Below are positions 10,572 through 19,379 of a stretch of DNA of 41,724 nt, one piece after another. A model generated the notes under the pieces. That model saw only the letters and a program-made list of their open reading frames with translations, had not been told where the DNA came from and ran no database searches. Source of the stretch: an uncultured Lachnospiraceae bacterium (GTDB taxonomy: Bacteria; Bacillota; Clostridia; Lachnospirales; Lachnospiraceae); the NCBI GenBank assembly GCA_900315495.1, contig OMZJ01000036.1:1-41724 (forward strand). Direction: 5' to 3'. A program made the position numbers and the translations under genes. Every line of letters starts with the position of its first letter. Position 1 is the first letter of the stretch.

Positions 10572-10645
10572 CGAGGCGTGGCTCAGCTTGGTAGAGCGCT
10601 GCGTTCGGGACGCAGAGGCCGCAAGTTCAAATCTTGTCGCCTCGA
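10572..10645 (+). tRNA. tRNA-Pro (anticodon CGG)
   Basis: Acceptor CGAGGCG/CGCCTCG, anticodon stem CTGCG/CGCAG with loop TTCGGGA giving anticodon CGG, T-arm CAAGT-TCAAATC-TTG, discriminator A. No CCA is encoded; the next bases are CTG. It starts two bases after the CCA of the first tRNA-Glu. Confidence 0.93.
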
Positions 10646-10677
10646 CTGGCACAAAGTGCCGATCGATTATTTCCAAT

Positions 10678-10749
10678 GGCTTGTTGGTCAAGGGGCTAAG
10701 ACGTCGCCCTCTCACGGCGAAAACAGCGGTTCGATTCCGCTACAAGCTA
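10678..10749 (+). tRNA. Second tRNA-Glu (anticodon CTC), CCA not encoded
   Basis: The 72-base body is identical to the copy at 10496-10567 (offset 182), but it is followed by TAA instead of CCA. A small GGCAC-AAA-GTGCC hairpin (10648-10660) lies between it and tRNA-Pro and may help processing. Confidence 0.95.
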
Positions 10750-10757
10750 TAACCCGG

Positions 10758-10788
10758 AAAGCTGCTATGGCAACATAGCAGCTTTTTT
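10758..10788 (+). terminator. Terminator of the tRNA cluster
   Basis: A 12-bp stem AAAGCTGCTATG (10758-10769) with GCAA loop and its complement (10774-10785), running into six T residues. Confidence 0.95.
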
Positions 10789-10980
10789 CTTTCCAAGGTC
10801 CACCTTTTCCGCGCGCAGCATGCCGGGAAAGTCCGGGCCATTGTCTGTACGCGCGCAGCGGGCGGGCGACCTGGCGGCGGCAGATCAGGCAGATCATCCG
10901 GGAAATCTGTGCCGGAGGCGCCTTCGGACTGTGATGGCAGGGATTTTGATATCCCGATTGCGGCAGAGGAAAGGTTTTGT

Positions 10981-12903
10981 ATGAAAAAGAATACAGCAGA
11001 ACAATATAATGCGGGCAGTATCACCGTCCTGGAGGGACTGGAGGCCGTCCGGCGCCGTCCGGGTATGTATATCGGCAGCGTCGGGATTTCCGGCGTCAAC
11101 CATCTGGTCTATGAGATTGTGGACAACTCCGTGGATGAGCATCTGGGGGGATTCTGCAATAAAATTACCGTCACCCTGGAGGAAGATGATTCCGTCACGG
11201 TCCGGGACAACGGCCGCGGCATTCCCGTCGACCTCCACAAGCTCGGCGTTTCCGCCGAGCGCGTCATACTGACAACACTGCACGCCGGCGGAAAATTCGA
11301 CAACAAGTCGTACAAGACGGCCGGCGGCCTGCACGGCGTCGGCTCCTCCGTCGTCAATGCGCTGTCGGAGTACATGGATGTGGATGTCTGCCGCGACGGC
11401 TGGGTCTGGCACGACGGGTACGAGCGCGGCAAGCCGGTTGTGGAACTGGAGAACGGACTCCTGCCGAAGACATCCCGGACGAAGGAGACCGGGACGTCCA
11501 TCACATTCCGCCCGGATCCTGAGATCTTTGAGAAGACCCGCTGCAGCGCGCAGGCCATCCGGAGCCGCCTCCATGAGACGGCCTATCTCAATCCGGGGCT
11601 GGAGATCACTTTCTGCAACCGGCGGAAGGGCGAGGAAGAACAGACCGTGTTCGTGGAACCGGACGGAATCCGTGCCTACATCCGCGAATTAAACCGCGGG
11701 CAGACACCGGTGCACGATGTGATCAGCTTTCACGGGACATCGGACGGGATTGAAGTGGAATGCGCGTTCCAGTTCGTCGATGTCTTTGAGGAGAAGGTTC
11801 TCGGCTACTGCAACAATATCTTTAACTCGGACGGCGGGACCCATCTGACCGGCTTCAAGACGCGGTTTACCCAGGAGATCAACAACTATGCCAGAAACCT
11901 CGGCATCCTGAAGGACGACGCCAAATTCACCGGGCCGGACACCCGGTGCGGCATGACGGCGATTGTCAGCATCCGCCATCCTGACCCGCTGTTTGAGGGG
12001 CAGACCAAGACGAAACTGGGCAGCGCGGACGCGGCCAGGGCGGTCGCGGCCGTGACGGGAGAGCAGCTGGAGCTTTTCTTTGACCGCAACCTGGATACCC
12101 TGAAGGCCATCATCGGCTGCGCGGAGAAGTCGGCGAAAATCCGCCGCGCGGAGGAAAAGGCCAAGTCCAACCTTCTCACAACGCCGAAGTTCTCGTTTGA
12201 CGGCAACGGGAAGCTCGCCAACTGTGAGAGCCGCAATCCCGCCGAGTGCGAGATTTTCATTGTGGAGGGAGATTCGGCAGGCGGGTCCGCCAAGATGGCC
12301 CGCGACCGGAAGCATCAGGCAATTCTGCCGATCCGCGGAAAAATCCTGAATGTCGAAAAGGCCTCCATCAACCGGGTGCTGGCCAACGCCGAAATCCGGT
12401 CGATGGTCAATGCCTTCGGCTGCGGATTCTCGGAGGGCTACGGCAACAACTTCGACATCACGAAGCTCCGGTACGACAAGATCATCATCATGGCCGATGC
12501 GGACGTGGACGGCGCGCACATCAGCACACTCCTGATGACCTTCTTCTTCCGCTTTATGCCGGAACTGATTCAGGAGGGGCATGTCTACATCGCGATGCCG
12601 CCGCTGTACAAGGCTGTGCCCGCCCGTGGGGAGCAGGTGTACCTGTATGACGACAGCTCCCTGGAAAAATACCGGAAGACTCATAAAAATTTCACGCTGC
12701 AGCGGTTTAAGGGACTCGGCGAGATGGATGTACAGCAGCTCTGGGAGACAACAATGAACCCGGAGCAGCGCACATTGAAGCGGGTCGATATTGAGGACGG
12801 CGCCATGGCCAGCCAGATGACGGATATCCTGATGGGAAATGATGTGGATCCGCGACGCGAATTCATTCACGCCCACGCGAAGGAAGCAGACCTGGACGTC
12901 TAA
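10981..12903 (+). CDS. parE: Type IIA topoisomerase subunit B (ParE/GyrB-like)
   Basis: This is the ATPase subunit of a type IIA DNA topoisomerase, pairing with the A subunit just downstream to pass one DNA duplex through another. The 640-residue product has the GHKL ATPase (EIVDNSVDE at 45-53, DNGRG at 76-80, GGLHGVGSS at 115-123). The transducer domain follows, then TOPRIM (EGDSAGG from Glu429; Asp506, Asp508 and Asp510 in DADVD) and a C-terminal QRFKGLGEM motif. ATG 10981 has GAGGAAAGG upstream and matches family starts. I favour topoisomerase IV over gyrase because the partner lacks a GyrA box. A second gyrB, usually near dnaA, is not in this window and cannot be checked. No clear promoter is seen in 10789-10980. 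Confidence 0.9.
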   Translation: MKKNTAEQYNAGSITVLEGLEAVRRRPGMYIGSVGISGVNHLVYEIVDNSVDEHLGGFCNKITVTLEEDDSVTVRDNGRGIPVDLHKLGVSAERVILTTLHAGGKFDNKSYKTAGGLHGVGSSVVNALSEYMDVDVCRDGWVWHDGYERGKPVVELENGLLPKTSRTKETGTSITFRPDPEIFEKTRCSAQAIRSRLHETAYLNPGLEITFCNRRKGEEEQTVFVEPDGIRAYIRELNRGQTPVHDVISFHGTSDGIEVECAFQFVDVFEEKVLGYCNNIFNSDGGTHLTGFKTRFTQEINNYARNLGILKDDAKFTGPDTRCGMTAIVSIRHPDPLFEGQTKTKLGSADAARAVAAVTGEQLELFFDRNLDTLKAIIGCAEKSAKIRRAEEKAKSNLLTTPKFSFDGNGKLANCESRNPAECEIFIVEGDSAGGSAKMARDRKHQAILPIRGKILNVEKASINRVLANAEIRSMVNAFGCGFSEGYGNNFDITKLRYDKIIIMADADVDGAHISTLLMTFFFRFMPELIQEGHVYIAMPPLYKAVPARGEQVYLYDDSSLEKYRKTHKNFTLQRFKGLGEMDVQQLWETTMNPEQRTLKRVDIEDGAMASQMTDILMGNDVDPRREFIHAHAKEADLDV

Positions 12904-12907
12904 GGGA

Positions 12908-12990
12908 GGATTCGGCCGGGACAGTGCCTCCGGGAGGAGTACGGTTATGTTCGGAAAAATCCTGCCGGGACAGTGCTTCCGGCCGAATCC
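12908..12990 (+). repeat. 12-bp inverted repeat with nested 13-bp direct repeats between parE and parC
   Basis: GGATTCGGCCGG (12908-12919) is perfectly complementary to 12979-12990. Inside or overlapping, GCCGGGACAGTGC occurs twice (12915-12927, 12964-12976). The inverted repeat could fold as a long intercistronic stem with a 59-base loop. Confidence 0.85.
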
Positions 12991-13009
12991 CGCATACAGG
13001 ATGAAGTAA
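12947..13009 (+). CDS. Possible 20-codon small ORF between parE and parC
   Basis: An ATG at 12947 opens a 20-residue frame beginning MFGKILPGQ and ending in TAA at 13007-13009. GGGAGGAG (12931-12938) lies eight bases upstream, a ribosome site as good as those of the real genes here. The right arm of the inverted repeat lies within it. There is no family evidence; it could be a leader peptide, or chance. Confidence 0.3.
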   Translation: MFGKILPGQCFRPNPAYRMK

Positions 13010-13053
13010 AATGGCTGCCGGAGCAATCCGCGCCTGGAAATCTGGAGAGAAGA

Positions 13054-15291
13054 ATGTCAGAGACGATCAAAACCACGGAATATTCCGCGGAGATGCAGAA
13101 ATCCTACATCGATTATTCCATGTCGGTCATCACATCCCGTGCGGTGCCGGACATCCGCGACGGACTGAAGCCGGTGCAGCGGCGTGTCCTCTATGCGATG
13201 AACCAGCTGGGAATCACGGCGGACAAGCCGCACCGGAAATCCGCGCGTATCGTCGGCGATACCATGGGTAAATTTCATCCCCACGGGGATTCGTCGATCT
13301 ATGACGCGCTGGTTGTGCTTGCGCAGGATTTCAAAAAGGGCATCGCGCTGGTGGACGGGCACGGAAATTTCGGCTCCATTGAGGGGGACGGTGCCGCAGC
13401 CATGCGATATACCGAGGCGCGGCTGAAAAAATTCACCCAGGAGGTGTACCTGTCCGACCTCGACAAGAATGTCGTGGATTTTGTCCCGAACTTTGATGAG
13501 ACGGAGAAAGAGCCGGTGGTCCTGCCGGTGAAGATTCCGAATTTCCTGGTCAACGGTTCGGATGGCATCGCCGTGGGTATGGTGACCAGCACACCGCCGC
13601 ACAACCTCTCGGAAGTGATCGACGCTTATGAGATGGTGATGGACCATCCGGACTGCACCACCGACGATCTGATGACGGTGCTGAGGGGACCGGATTTCCC
13701 CACGGGAGGCATCGTCACCAACGCGGATGAACTCCGGGAAGTCTACGAGACCGGCCGCGGAAAGATCCGCATCCGCGGGCGGGCAGAGTTTGTCCCGGCG
13801 CAGAAGCGCGGCCAGAAGGATTCCATCGTCATCACGGAAATCCCGTACACCATGGTGGGCGCGGGCATCGGCAAATTCCTGGAGGATGTGGCCGCGCTGG
13901 CGGAAAACCATACACTGCCGGACATCACAGACATTTCCAACCAGTCCTCCAAGGACGGCATCCGCATTGTCATCGAGCTGAAGAAGGGGGCGGACGCGGA
14001 GCAGATCCTGGCAGGACTGTATGCCAGAACCAAGCTCGAGGACACCTTCGGCGTCAACATGCTCGCGATTGTGGACGGCAGGCCGGAGATTCTGTCTCTC
14101 AAGCGTGTGCTTGAGGAGCACCTGAAGTTTGAGTTTGAGATCTACGAGCGCAAATACCGCACACTGCTCGAGAAGGAGAAGGCGAAGAGCGAAGTGCAGG
14201 AAGGCCTGATACGGGCTGTGGATGTGATCGATCTGATCATCGAAATCCTGCGCGGCAGCCGGACGCTGAAAATGGCCAAAGACTGCCTGACGAACGGCGT
14301 GACGGAGGGAATCCGGTTCCGGACGAAGACATCGGCCGCGAAGGCCGCAAAACTGCACTTCACCGACCGCCAGGCGGACGCCATCCTGGAACTGCGCCTC
14401 GGCCGTCTGATCGGTCTGGAAATCGATGCCCTGCTGGAGGAGCACAAGAAATCGCTGGCCGCGATCGCAGCGTATGAAAAAATCCTGGGCAGCCGCACCC
14501 AGATGAAAAAGACCATCCGGGCGGACCTGGAGGAAATCCGGAAAAACTACGCCGCACCGCGAAAGACGGAGATTACGGTCAAGGAACAGGCGGTGTTCCG
14601 GGAAGCGGAGGAAACCGTATCGGACGCATGGTTTGCGATCAACCGGTTCGGCTATGTCCGCCTGTTCGAGCCGTCGGTCTTTGAGAAAAACGAGCAGGCC
14701 GTCCGGGCGGAGAGCACGCAGGTGCTTCCCTGCACCACCGCGGATGTCTTCCTCGTCTTTACGGCCGAGGGCTTTGCGCATCAGCTCAAGGCCGCTGACA
14801 TCCCGTTTACAAAGCCGAAGGACAAGGGGGCCCCGGTGGACAACCTGTGCCGGTATGACACCTCGAAGGAGCGCATCCTGACCGTGTTCAACCGGAAGGA
14901 AATTCTCACGAAAACCCTTCTGATGGTCACGGAGCAGGGGATGATCCGGCAGATTGCGGGGGCGGAGTTTGACCTGACGCGCCTGACTTTCGCGACGATC
15001 CGCCTGGCGGAGGGAGATTGCCTGGCTGCCGTCCTGATGGCGGACAAGGCCTCCGCCGTCCTGGTGACGGATCAGAAGCGGGCCGGGAGGTATCCGCTTT
15101 CAGACATTCCAGGGCAGAAGAGAAACGCCGGGGGCGTGCATGCGTTCCGGATGAAGGAAAACGAGCGGATCCGTCAGGTGATCCTTCTGGACGAGAGGGA
15201 AAAGTGTCCGGCGGAGATCGGCGGAAGAACCGTTGACCTGGGTACGCTTCCGGTCAAGAAGAGAGGCCAGGTGCCGCACCAGTACCGCTGA
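13054..15291 (+). CDS. parC: Type IIA topoisomerase subunit A (ParC/GyrA-like)
   Basis: This is the DNA-breaking subunit of the topoisomerase encoded with the gene upstream. The 745-residue product has the winged-helix breakage domain with the quinolone-region motif HPHGDSSIYD (Ser80, Ser81, Asp84) and the catalytic Tyr119 in AMRYTE. A coiled-coil/tower region lies around 330-490, and a C-terminal beta-pinwheel from about 510. No QRRGGxG GyrA box is found in the pinwheel, which argues for topoisomerase IV rather than gyrase. The pinwheel is short and degenerate. ATG 13054 is used because GGAGAG lies just upstream and the family begins near SETIKTTEYSAEMQKSYIDY. Whether the pair should be called par or gyr needs a tree. 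Confidence 0.88.
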   Translation: MSETIKTTEYSAEMQKSYIDYSMSVITSRAVPDIRDGLKPVQRRVLYAMNQLGITADKPHRKSARIVGDTMGKFHPHGDSSIYDALVVLAQDFKKGIALVDGHGNFGSIEGDGAAAMRYTEARLKKFTQEVYLSDLDKNVVDFVPNFDETEKEPVVLPVKIPNFLVNGSDGIAVGMVTSTPPHNLSEVIDAYEMVMDHPDCTTDDLMTVLRGPDFPTGGIVTNADELREVYETGRGKIRIRGRAEFVPAQKRGQKDSIVITEIPYTMVGAGIGKFLEDVAALAENHTLPDITDISNQSSKDGIRIVIELKKGADAEQILAGLYARTKLEDTFGVNMLAIVDGRPEILSLKRVLEEHLKFEFEIYERKYRTLLEKEKAKSEVQEGLIRAVDVIDLIIEILRGSRTLKMAKDCLTNGVTEGIRFRTKTSAAKAAKLHFTDRQADAILELRLGRLIGLEIDALLEEHKKSLAAIAAYEKILGSRTQMKKTIRADLEEIRKNYAAPRKTEITVKEQAVFREAEETVSDAWFAINRFGYVRLFEPSVFEKNEQAVRAESTQVLPCTTADVFLVFTAEGFAHQLKAADIPFTKPKDKGAPVDNLCRYDTSKERILTVFNRKEILTKTLLMVTEQGMIRQIAGAEFDLTRLTFATIRLAEGDCLAAVLMADKASAVLVTDQKRAGRYPLSDIPGQKRNAGGVHAFRMKENERIRQVILLDEREKCPAEIGGRTVDLGTLPVKKRGQVPHQYR

Positions 15292-15303
15292 AACTTGCGG
15301 AGA

Positions 15304-15332
15304 TTGCATTGAGCGCCCTGCCGTGATATGAT
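15304..15332 (+). promoter_or_regulatory. Promoter of the NlpC/P60 gene
   Basis: TTGCAT (15304-15309), 17 bases, TATGAT (15327-15332) with TGA before it. Confidence 0.65.
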
Positions 15333-15388
15333 GGCTGTCGATTCATGATCATTGACGGCGTCAGGGATGCCGGTATGGAGAAAATGAG

Positions 15389-16798
15389 ATGGAAGACAGC
15401 AGACAGAAGAACGGGACGGAGGAATCGCAGGATTTGGCGGAGACGCATGAATCCGAGCGGATGAAATACTTCCGCAGACGCAAGGAAAAAGAACTTGCCC
15501 GGAGAAGCCGGAACCGCAGAATCGGCCGCGCCGTCCTGACCGCGGCGATTGTCGCCGCCGTGTGTTTTGCGGCGGTGCGGATTGCAGCGCATTTCGGTTC
15601 GGCGCGCGGCCAGGACGCGGTACGGATCGGCCGGGGATCGGCCGGGAACGCCGCCGCAGAGCCGGAGAGCGGTCAGGCCGCGGCATCCGCTGCGGTAACG
15701 GACCGGGCGTCGGGGGCAGGGGAGCCGGTTTCCGCGGCGGAGTCCGCAGAGAAAACCTCCGGCGCACAGACTGCCGCATCCGCGGCAGCAGGTTCCGCGG
15801 ACAGTACGGCAGACGCCGCCGATATCGCTGACAGCGGGAGCAAAGCCGGCATGGCAGAGGCCGGCAGCGAGAGCGAAACCGACGCGGCAGATGATCTCGG
15901 AAGCGAGGCGGAGACGGATGATGCGACTTCGGACCCGCGGGAAGATGTGTGGAATCATTACATCAACATGTTCCTGGCGGTCACCGAGGACGGCTACCTG
16001 AATATCCGCAGCCAGCCCAGTTCCTCCGGGCTGATCGTCGGAAGGCTTCTCAAGTATTCCGGCGGGGAAGTCCTGGAGGATCTGCAGAACGGCTGGCTTC
16101 ATATCCGCTCCGGGGAGATTGAGGGATACGTCAGTTCGGAGTTCTGCGTCACCGGGGAGGAGGCCAGACAGCTGGCGCTGGACCACTGCTATCAGATGGT
16201 GCAGGTCAGCGCGGACCGGCTGAACGTCCGGTCGGGACCCGGGGAGGAGTATCCGGTCTGGACACAGCTTGGCTCCTCCGCCCTGCAGACCTGGCTCGGG
16301 GAGGAAAACGGCTGGTATGAGATCGCCATCAACGATACGAGCGGCTATATCAGCATGGGGTACGCCACGAAGGGGTGCTATCTCAAATCCGCGATGCCCT
16401 GGAGTTCCGTCTCCCGGTACTCCGAGACCCGGCAGAAGATTTTCTCCTACGGCGAACAGTTCCTGGGCGTCCCCTATGTGTACGGCGGGACCAGCCTGAC
16501 GACTGGCCTGGACTGCTCCAGCTTCGTCCAGCAGGTCTTCAAAAATGCGATCGGCATCAGCCTGCCCCGGACGTCCCGCGAGCAGGTCAACTGCGGTGCG
16601 GCGGTTGCAAGTCTTTCGGATGCCAAGGCGGGAGATCTCCTGTTCTATTCCGATGCCAACGGTGTGATCGACCATGTGGCCATCTATATGGGGGATTCGA
16701 AGATCCTGCACTGCGCGCTCTCCCAGGGCGGCGTCGTGATCACGGCATACAATTACAGCACGGAGCCGGTGGCGATCCGGGATGTGATCCAGGACTAA
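15389..16798 (+). CDS. Membrane-anchored SH3/NlpC-P60 peptidoglycan hydrolase
   Basis: This is likely a cell-wall endopeptidase cutting peptidoglycan stems. The 469-residue product has a basic cytoplasmic N-terminus, one transmembrane helix at about 46-68, and an Ala/Ser/Glu-rich linker to about residue 185. Two bacterial SH3 domains follow (first with GYLNIRSQPSSSG, second with RLNVRSGPG), then a C-terminal NlpC/P60 domain from about 345. The catalytic Cys376 lies in GLDCSSFVQQ and His429 in DHVAIYMG, with the GDLLFY motif between them. The linker is typical of spacers across the wall. It is monocistronic, with its own promoter. The exact bond cleaved cannot be told from sequence. Confidence 0.92.
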   Translation: MEDSRQKNGTEESQDLAETHESERMKYFRRRKEKELARRSRNRRIGRAVLTAAIVAAVCFAAVRIAAHFGSARGQDAVRIGRGSAGNAAAEPESGQAAASAAVTDRASGAGEPVSAAESAEKTSGAQTAASAAAGSADSTADAADIADSGSKAGMAEAGSESETDAADDLGSEAETDDATSDPREDVWNHYINMFLAVTEDGYLNIRSQPSSSGLIVGRLLKYSGGEVLEDLQNGWLHIRSGEIEGYVSSEFCVTGEEARQLALDHCYQMVQVSADRLNVRSGPGEEYPVWTQLGSSALQTWLGEENGWYEIAINDTSGYISMGYATKGCYLKSAMPWSSVSRYSETRQKIFSYGEQFLGVPYVYGGTSLTTGLDCSSFVQQVFKNAIGISLPRTSREQVNCGAAVASLSDAKAGDLLFYSDANGVIDHVAIYMGDSKILHCALSQGGVVITAYNYSTEPVAIRDVIQD

Positions 16799-16851
16799 GC
16801 GGAATCCGGCCGTTTTCCCCGGTTTCCGGCGGGAAATTTCCAGATTTGTGC

Positions 16852-16879
16852 TTGCATTTTCGCGCAATTGCGATATAAT
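16852..16879 (+). promoter_or_regulatory. Promoter of the rimP-nusA-infB operon
   Basis: TTGCAT (16852-16857), 16 bases, perfect TATAAT (16874-16879). It is the only strong promoter before the operon; transcription should start near 16886. Confidence 0.85.
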
Positions 16880-16899
16880 GTATTTGTTTGATTATGTTG

Positions 16900-16925
16900 A
16901 AGAGTGGGCCGCGAGGTCCACTCTT
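16900..16925 (+). promoter_or_regulatory. GNRA-capped leader hairpin of the nusA operon
   Basis: An 11-bp stem, AAGAGTGGGCC (16900-16910) with GGTCCACTCTT (16915-16925), one G-U pair, closed by the tetraloop GCGA. It begins about 14 bases after the predicted transcription start and has only a weak T content afterwards (CTTCTTGC), so it is not a good terminator. Confidence 0.75.
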
Positions 16926-16986
16926 CTTGCGTACGGGCGCAGCACCGTGCGGCAGGGAAATCCTGCGGACGCCGTCCGAGGTGAGT

Positions 16987-17454
16987 ATGAGCAGAAAAGA
17001 AAGCATTGAAGCAAAAGCGGAATCCATGATCCGGCCGATTCTGGACCGCCGCGGATTCGAACTGGTCGATCTGGAATATGTGCGGGAGGCCGGCACATGG
17101 TATCTTCGCGCCTACATTGACAAGCCGGGCGGCATCACGATCAATGACTGTGAGGATGTGAGCCGGGAGTTCAGCGATCTTCTGGACACAGACGATTTCA
17201 TCCCGGACAGCTATGTGATGGAGGTCAGCTCCCCCGGGCTCGGCCGTCCGCTCAAAAAGGAGCGGGACTTTGAGAGAAATCTCGGCGGGCATATCGAGCT
17301 GAAGCTGTATCAGGCACAGAACGGCCAGAAGGATTTTGACGGAATCCTTCGCAAATTTACGGACACAACGGTAACGGTAGAGCTTCCGGACGGCGCGCAG
17401 AAAGAATTCGCGCGGAAGGATCTCGCGGTCATCCGTCAGGCGATCGACTTTTGA
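16987..17454 (+). CDS. rimP: Ribosome maturation factor RimP
   Basis: RimP helps 30S subunit maturation. The 155-residue product shows the two family domains: an N-terminal alpha-beta domain with RGFELVDLEYVREAGTWYL and VEVSSPGLGRPLK-like sequence (MEVSSPGLGRPL), and a C-terminal Sm-like barrel (DFDGILRKFTDTTVTVEL). ATG 16987 has GAGGTGAG upstream. It opens the operon, 22 bases ahead of nusA, the arrangement found in almost all bacteria. Confidence 0.97.
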   Translation: MSRKESIEAKAESMIRPILDRRGFELVDLEYVREAGTWYLRAYIDKPGGITINDCEDVSREFSDLLDTDDFIPDSYVMEVSSPGLGRPLKKERDFERNLGGHIELKLYQAQNGQKDFDGILRKFTDTTVTVELPDGAQKEFARKDLAVIRQAIDF

Positions 17455-17476
17455 CGGTGGTTGCGCAGGAGGAGAA

Positions 17477-18775
<1,299 letters not shown>

Positions 18776-18792
18776 GCGCCCGGGGTGAGAGA

Positions 18793-19065
18793 ATGGCAGC
18801 GGACAGAAAACCGGTTATGAGACAGTGCATCGGCTGCGGACAGATGCAGGAAAAGAAAAATCTGATCCGGATCATCCGTCAGCCCGACGGAAGCGTCTGC
18901 GTCGATACGACGGGAAAGAAAAACGGCAGAGGCGCATACCTTTGCAGAAATGCAGAATGCCTGAAAAAGGCGATGAAGAAGAAAGCGCTGGCGAGGTCGC
19001 TTCAGACGGAAATCCCGGAGGATCTTGCCGAACGGCTTGAAGGGGAGATAAACAGGATTGAGTGA
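18793..19065 (+). CDS. rnpM: YlxR/RnpM family RNA-binding protein (DUF448)
   Basis: The 90-residue product has the family signatures RQCIGCGQM at the start and GRGAYLCRN in the middle, with a basic Lys-rich C-terminal helix. In Bacillus this protein binds the RNase P RNA and lowers its activity, hence RnpM. It lies between nusA and ylxQ, its invariant position in Firmicutes. The start ATG 18793 follows GGGGTGAGAG. Its end overlaps the next gene by eight bases. Confidence 0.92.
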   Translation: MAADRKPVMRQCIGCGQMQEKKNLIRIIRQPDGSVCVDTTGKKNGRGAYLCRNAECLKKAMKKKALARSLQTEIPEDLAERLEGEINRIE

Positions 19066-19372
19066 CAGGATCTTATCTTTTCTGGGCCTCGCGGAAAAGG
19101 CGGGGAAGGTGGAAACCGGCGGTTTTGCCGTGGAAAAAGCCGTAAAAGATGGGAAGGCGAAGCTGGTGCTCGTTGCCGCCGACGCCTCTGACAGGACAAA
19201 GAAATCTCTGTCGGATATGTGCAGCTATTATCATGTTACAATGAAGATCTATGCTGGAAAAGAATCTCTCGGAAATGCGACGGGCAAGGCCGAGAGGTCC
19301 TGTGCTGCGATCACCGATTCCGGTTTCGCAAAGGCATTGGAAGAGAAATTAACAGAAGAGAAGGATCGGTGA
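19058..19372 (+). CDS. ylxQ: L7Ae-like ribosomal/K-turn RNA-binding protein (YlxQ)
   Basis: The 104-residue product belongs to the L7Ae/L30e family of K-turn RNA-binding proteins. Features are [30 protein letters not shown] and [11 protein letters not shown], the last being the RNA-contact loop. Its role in Firmicutes is not settled. The start is TTG at 19058, within the end of rnpM, with AGGGGAG ten bases upstream; no ATG or GTG in frame is better placed. Translational coupling to rnpM is likely. It precedes infB by seven bases. Confidence 0.88.
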   Translation: MSDRILSFLGLAEKAGKVETGGFAVEKAVKDGKAKLVLVAADASDRTKKSLSDMCSYYHVTMKIYAGKESLGNATGKAERSCAAITDSGFAKALEEKLTEEKDR

Positions 19373-19379
19373 TCGCAGT

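Noticed and set aside
10481..10800. Integration site of a mobile element at the tRNA cluster
   Set aside because: No integrase, no partial tRNA repeat beyond the full duplicated tRNA-Glu, and housekeeping genes on both sides.
10811..10859. GCGCGCAGC direct repeat before parE as an operator
   Set aside because: The two copies are 40 bases apart, very GC-rich, and no promoter is visible near them, so chance is likely.
16900..16930. Intrinsic terminator or attenuator before rimP
   Set aside because: The stem is strong but the following CTTCTTGC is not a U-tract, and essential genes follow with no other promoter.
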